Part shown: one piece after another, positions 62,491-64,000 of the stretch
How positions within the stretch are numbered: position 1 is the stretch's first letter
Layout of the letters: each line of letters begins with the position of its first letter
NCBI GenBank assembly: GCA_022385805.1
Contig: MU277690.1
Location: 151,664-215,663, forward strand
DNA from: Pilatotrama ljubarskyi
Taxonomy: Eukaryota > Basidiomycota > Agaricomycetes > Polyporales > Polyporaceae
Reading direction: 5' to 3'
DNA length: 64,000 nucleotides
Program-made: the position numbers and the translations under genes
The notes under the pieces: generated by a model
Seen by the model: only the letters and a program-made list of their open reading frames with translations
Databases searched by the model: none
Told to the model about the DNA's origin: nothing

Positions 62491-64000
62491 ATGATCCCGC
62501 TGCTTCCAAAGCCCTCTGGGAACGCATGCCCCTCCTGCAATGAGACTCTTGACACCGCGCAAGGGCTCAGCGCTCACCTTAGTCTTCGCGCAGAGTGCCG
62601 ACGTGCGTTCAAGTCAGCAAACGCAGCAAAGCGAGCTGAAGCCGTTGCTCAAGGGCTGACAGCCCTTGAGCTGGTGGGTCCCATGGGTTCTGAAGTGTCT
62701 CCGGACAACCACGACATCGAACTCGTCCTTCTGGACCCTGTTCGCAATGACACCCCCGCTCCACCGGAGGACAACGCTCTCTCAGCGCCCGAAGACGATC
62801 CTGCGTCACGCTCCAAGCGACGGCGCGTCGAGATCGAGGAAGTGGCTGATGAAGACGAGGGCGGCCTTCCACGGAAACCCTGGATCGAGGACTTCCCCAG
62901 GAGCGCAGGTACCACTTTGGGAGAAGCAGAGACGTACTTCGAGAGCATCCAATGCCAGAAGAGAGAAGCCGGAGAGTCTCCTTGGGCGCCGTTTGAGTCC
63001 GAGGATGAGTGGGAGCTCGCGCGTTGGCTGGTAACATCCGGGTTGACCCAGTCGAGCATCGAGAAATACTTGAAGCTGAAGACAGTGAGTCAGACACGTC
63101 ACACCCTGAGCAGAAGGCTGAACAACTAACTCCTCATGAAGACTCAAGAGCGTACGAAGCCATCCTTCGAGAGCAATTACCTGTTCTATCAGAAACTCGA
63201 TGCCCTCCCAGGTGGTCAGGCAAGCTGGAAGGTCGAAATCTTCGAGGCAGTCGGGGACCGGATGGGGGAGGACGGCAAGCCGAAGACAGAGCGTGTAGAG
63301 CTCTGGAAGCGCGACGTCGTGGACTGCGTCCGCGAGCTGATGGGAAACCCACTGTTCCGGGACTTCGTCCGATATGCGCCTGAAAGGCAGCACGCGGACC
63401 CAGAGGGAAAGACACGCATATATGGTAATATGTGGACTGCGAACTGGTGGTGGGACGTGCAGGTGAGCTTCTCTGACAGCGGACGCAAAAGTCGAATGAT
63501 ACGATGTCACTTACCTCCGATGGCATCGTATGGCAGATGCGTATGCCAGACGATGCAACCGTTGCACCGATAATCCTAGCGTCGGATAAGACTACGCTGT
63601 CACGAATGAGCGGGAACAAATCAGCGTGGCCGGTGTACCTTACCTTAGGGAACATAGACAAGAATGAAAGGCGCAAGCCGTCCGCGCATGTGACGGTCCT
63701 TCTCGGCTATCTTCCGGTTGCGAAACTCGAGTGCTTCTCCGACAAACGCCAGTCCCTGGAAGGGTATCGGCTCTTCCATCAATGCATGAGGTCCCTCCTT
63801 GAGCCTCTCATCGCTGCCGGGAAGAATGGCGTTCTCATGACCTGTGCCGATGGCCAGGTCCGCCGAGTGTTTTCCATCCTTGCGGCCTACATCGCCGACC
63901 ATCCAGAGCAGTGCCTCATTGCGGCCTGTCAGGAGAACCGCTGTCCGAGTGTCCTGTCGACCCCGACAAACGTGGAGAACCCGTGTTCTCTTGCTTGAAG
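62491..64000 (+). pseudogene. Plavaka-type transposase, 3'-partial, with a frameshift
   Basis: Exons 62491-63084, 63142-63462 and 63537 onward, with introns of 57 and 74 nt. The N-terminus has a C2H2-like finger (CPSCNETLDTAQGLSAH). The second exon reads FYQKLDALPGGQ, ELWKRDVVDCVRELMGNP and GNMWTANWWWDVQ. The third has the Plavaka hallmark [50 protein letters not shown] and [14 protein letters not shown]. Plavaka transposases are KDZ/CACTA-related DNA transposases expanded in mushrooms. After RCP, near 63948-63953, the family frame (VDPDKRGEP) continues one base out of phase, so this copy has an apparent 1-bp deletion; the frame then runs off the window edge. If the shift is a sequencing error, the gene may be intact. 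Confidence 0.8.

Overview
The window reads as nuclear DNA of a filamentous basidiomycete (Agaricomycetes, probably a polypore-type wood decayer). The evidence is gene density of about one per 3 kb, GC-rich exons, dozens of 40-70 nt GT-AG introns with CTGAC/CTAAC-like branch sites, and basidiomycete-only families (Tnp2 CACTA and Plavaka transposases, DUF6532-type proteins). No species can be named from sequence alone. Coding models below were spliced by eye; for thirteen multi-exon genes the summed exon length is an exact multiple of three, which supports the models.

Layout. 1-5.8 kb: a two-gene CACTA/EnSpm-type DNA transposon, with a Tnp2 transposase entering from the left edge and an accessory coiled-coil gene facing it. 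6-50.5 kb: a gene-rich block of conserved cellular genes. In order these are SUN-domain nuclear envelope protein; C2/proline-rich ingression-type protein (-); a 43-exon YOR1-type ABC transporter; a Zn2Cys6 transcription factor (-); an NAD(P)-binding SDR/epimerase-like protein; two single-pass membrane proteins (one Ser/Thr-rich, one with an SH3 domain); ASTRA subunit Asa1; tRNA-His (-); an arrestin-like protein; a small unrecognised candidate gene; a PPIL3-type cyclophilin (-); a divergent G-alpha; F-actin capping beta (-); the THUMP protein Tan1 (-); an HD phosphohydrolase (-); a ZIP/Yke4 zinc transporter; and a Nudix (DIPP-type) hydrolase. 51-64 kb: a gene-poor, repeat-rich segment with two solo LTRs in opposite orientation, a decayed LINE-type RNase H ORF split by one of them, a purine-rich low-complexity tract, tandem repeats, a decayed DUF6532-like locus with an SR-like repeat, and a Plavaka transposase running off the right edge with an apparent frameshift.

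The genes do not form an obvious pathway or operon-like cluster; most are housekeeping functions (nuclear envelope, cytokinesis, actin, tRNA modification, chromatin-kinase assembly, metal transport). The adjacency of the ABC transporter and the Zn2Cys6 regulator, convergent with only 155 bp between their stop codons, is the one neighbourhood that could be functional, but this is inference.

The most notable signals are structural. They include very small exons (5, 7, 7, 10, 15, 15, 15, 16 and 16 nt) that carry catalytic or metal-binding motifs, a start codon isolated in its own coding exon, a GC-AG intron, a G-alpha whose catalytic switch-II glutamine position is alanine, and a transposon graveyard whose history can be read from target-site duplications and CGA-to-TGA-type stops. 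I found no clear novel defence or biosynthetic system.
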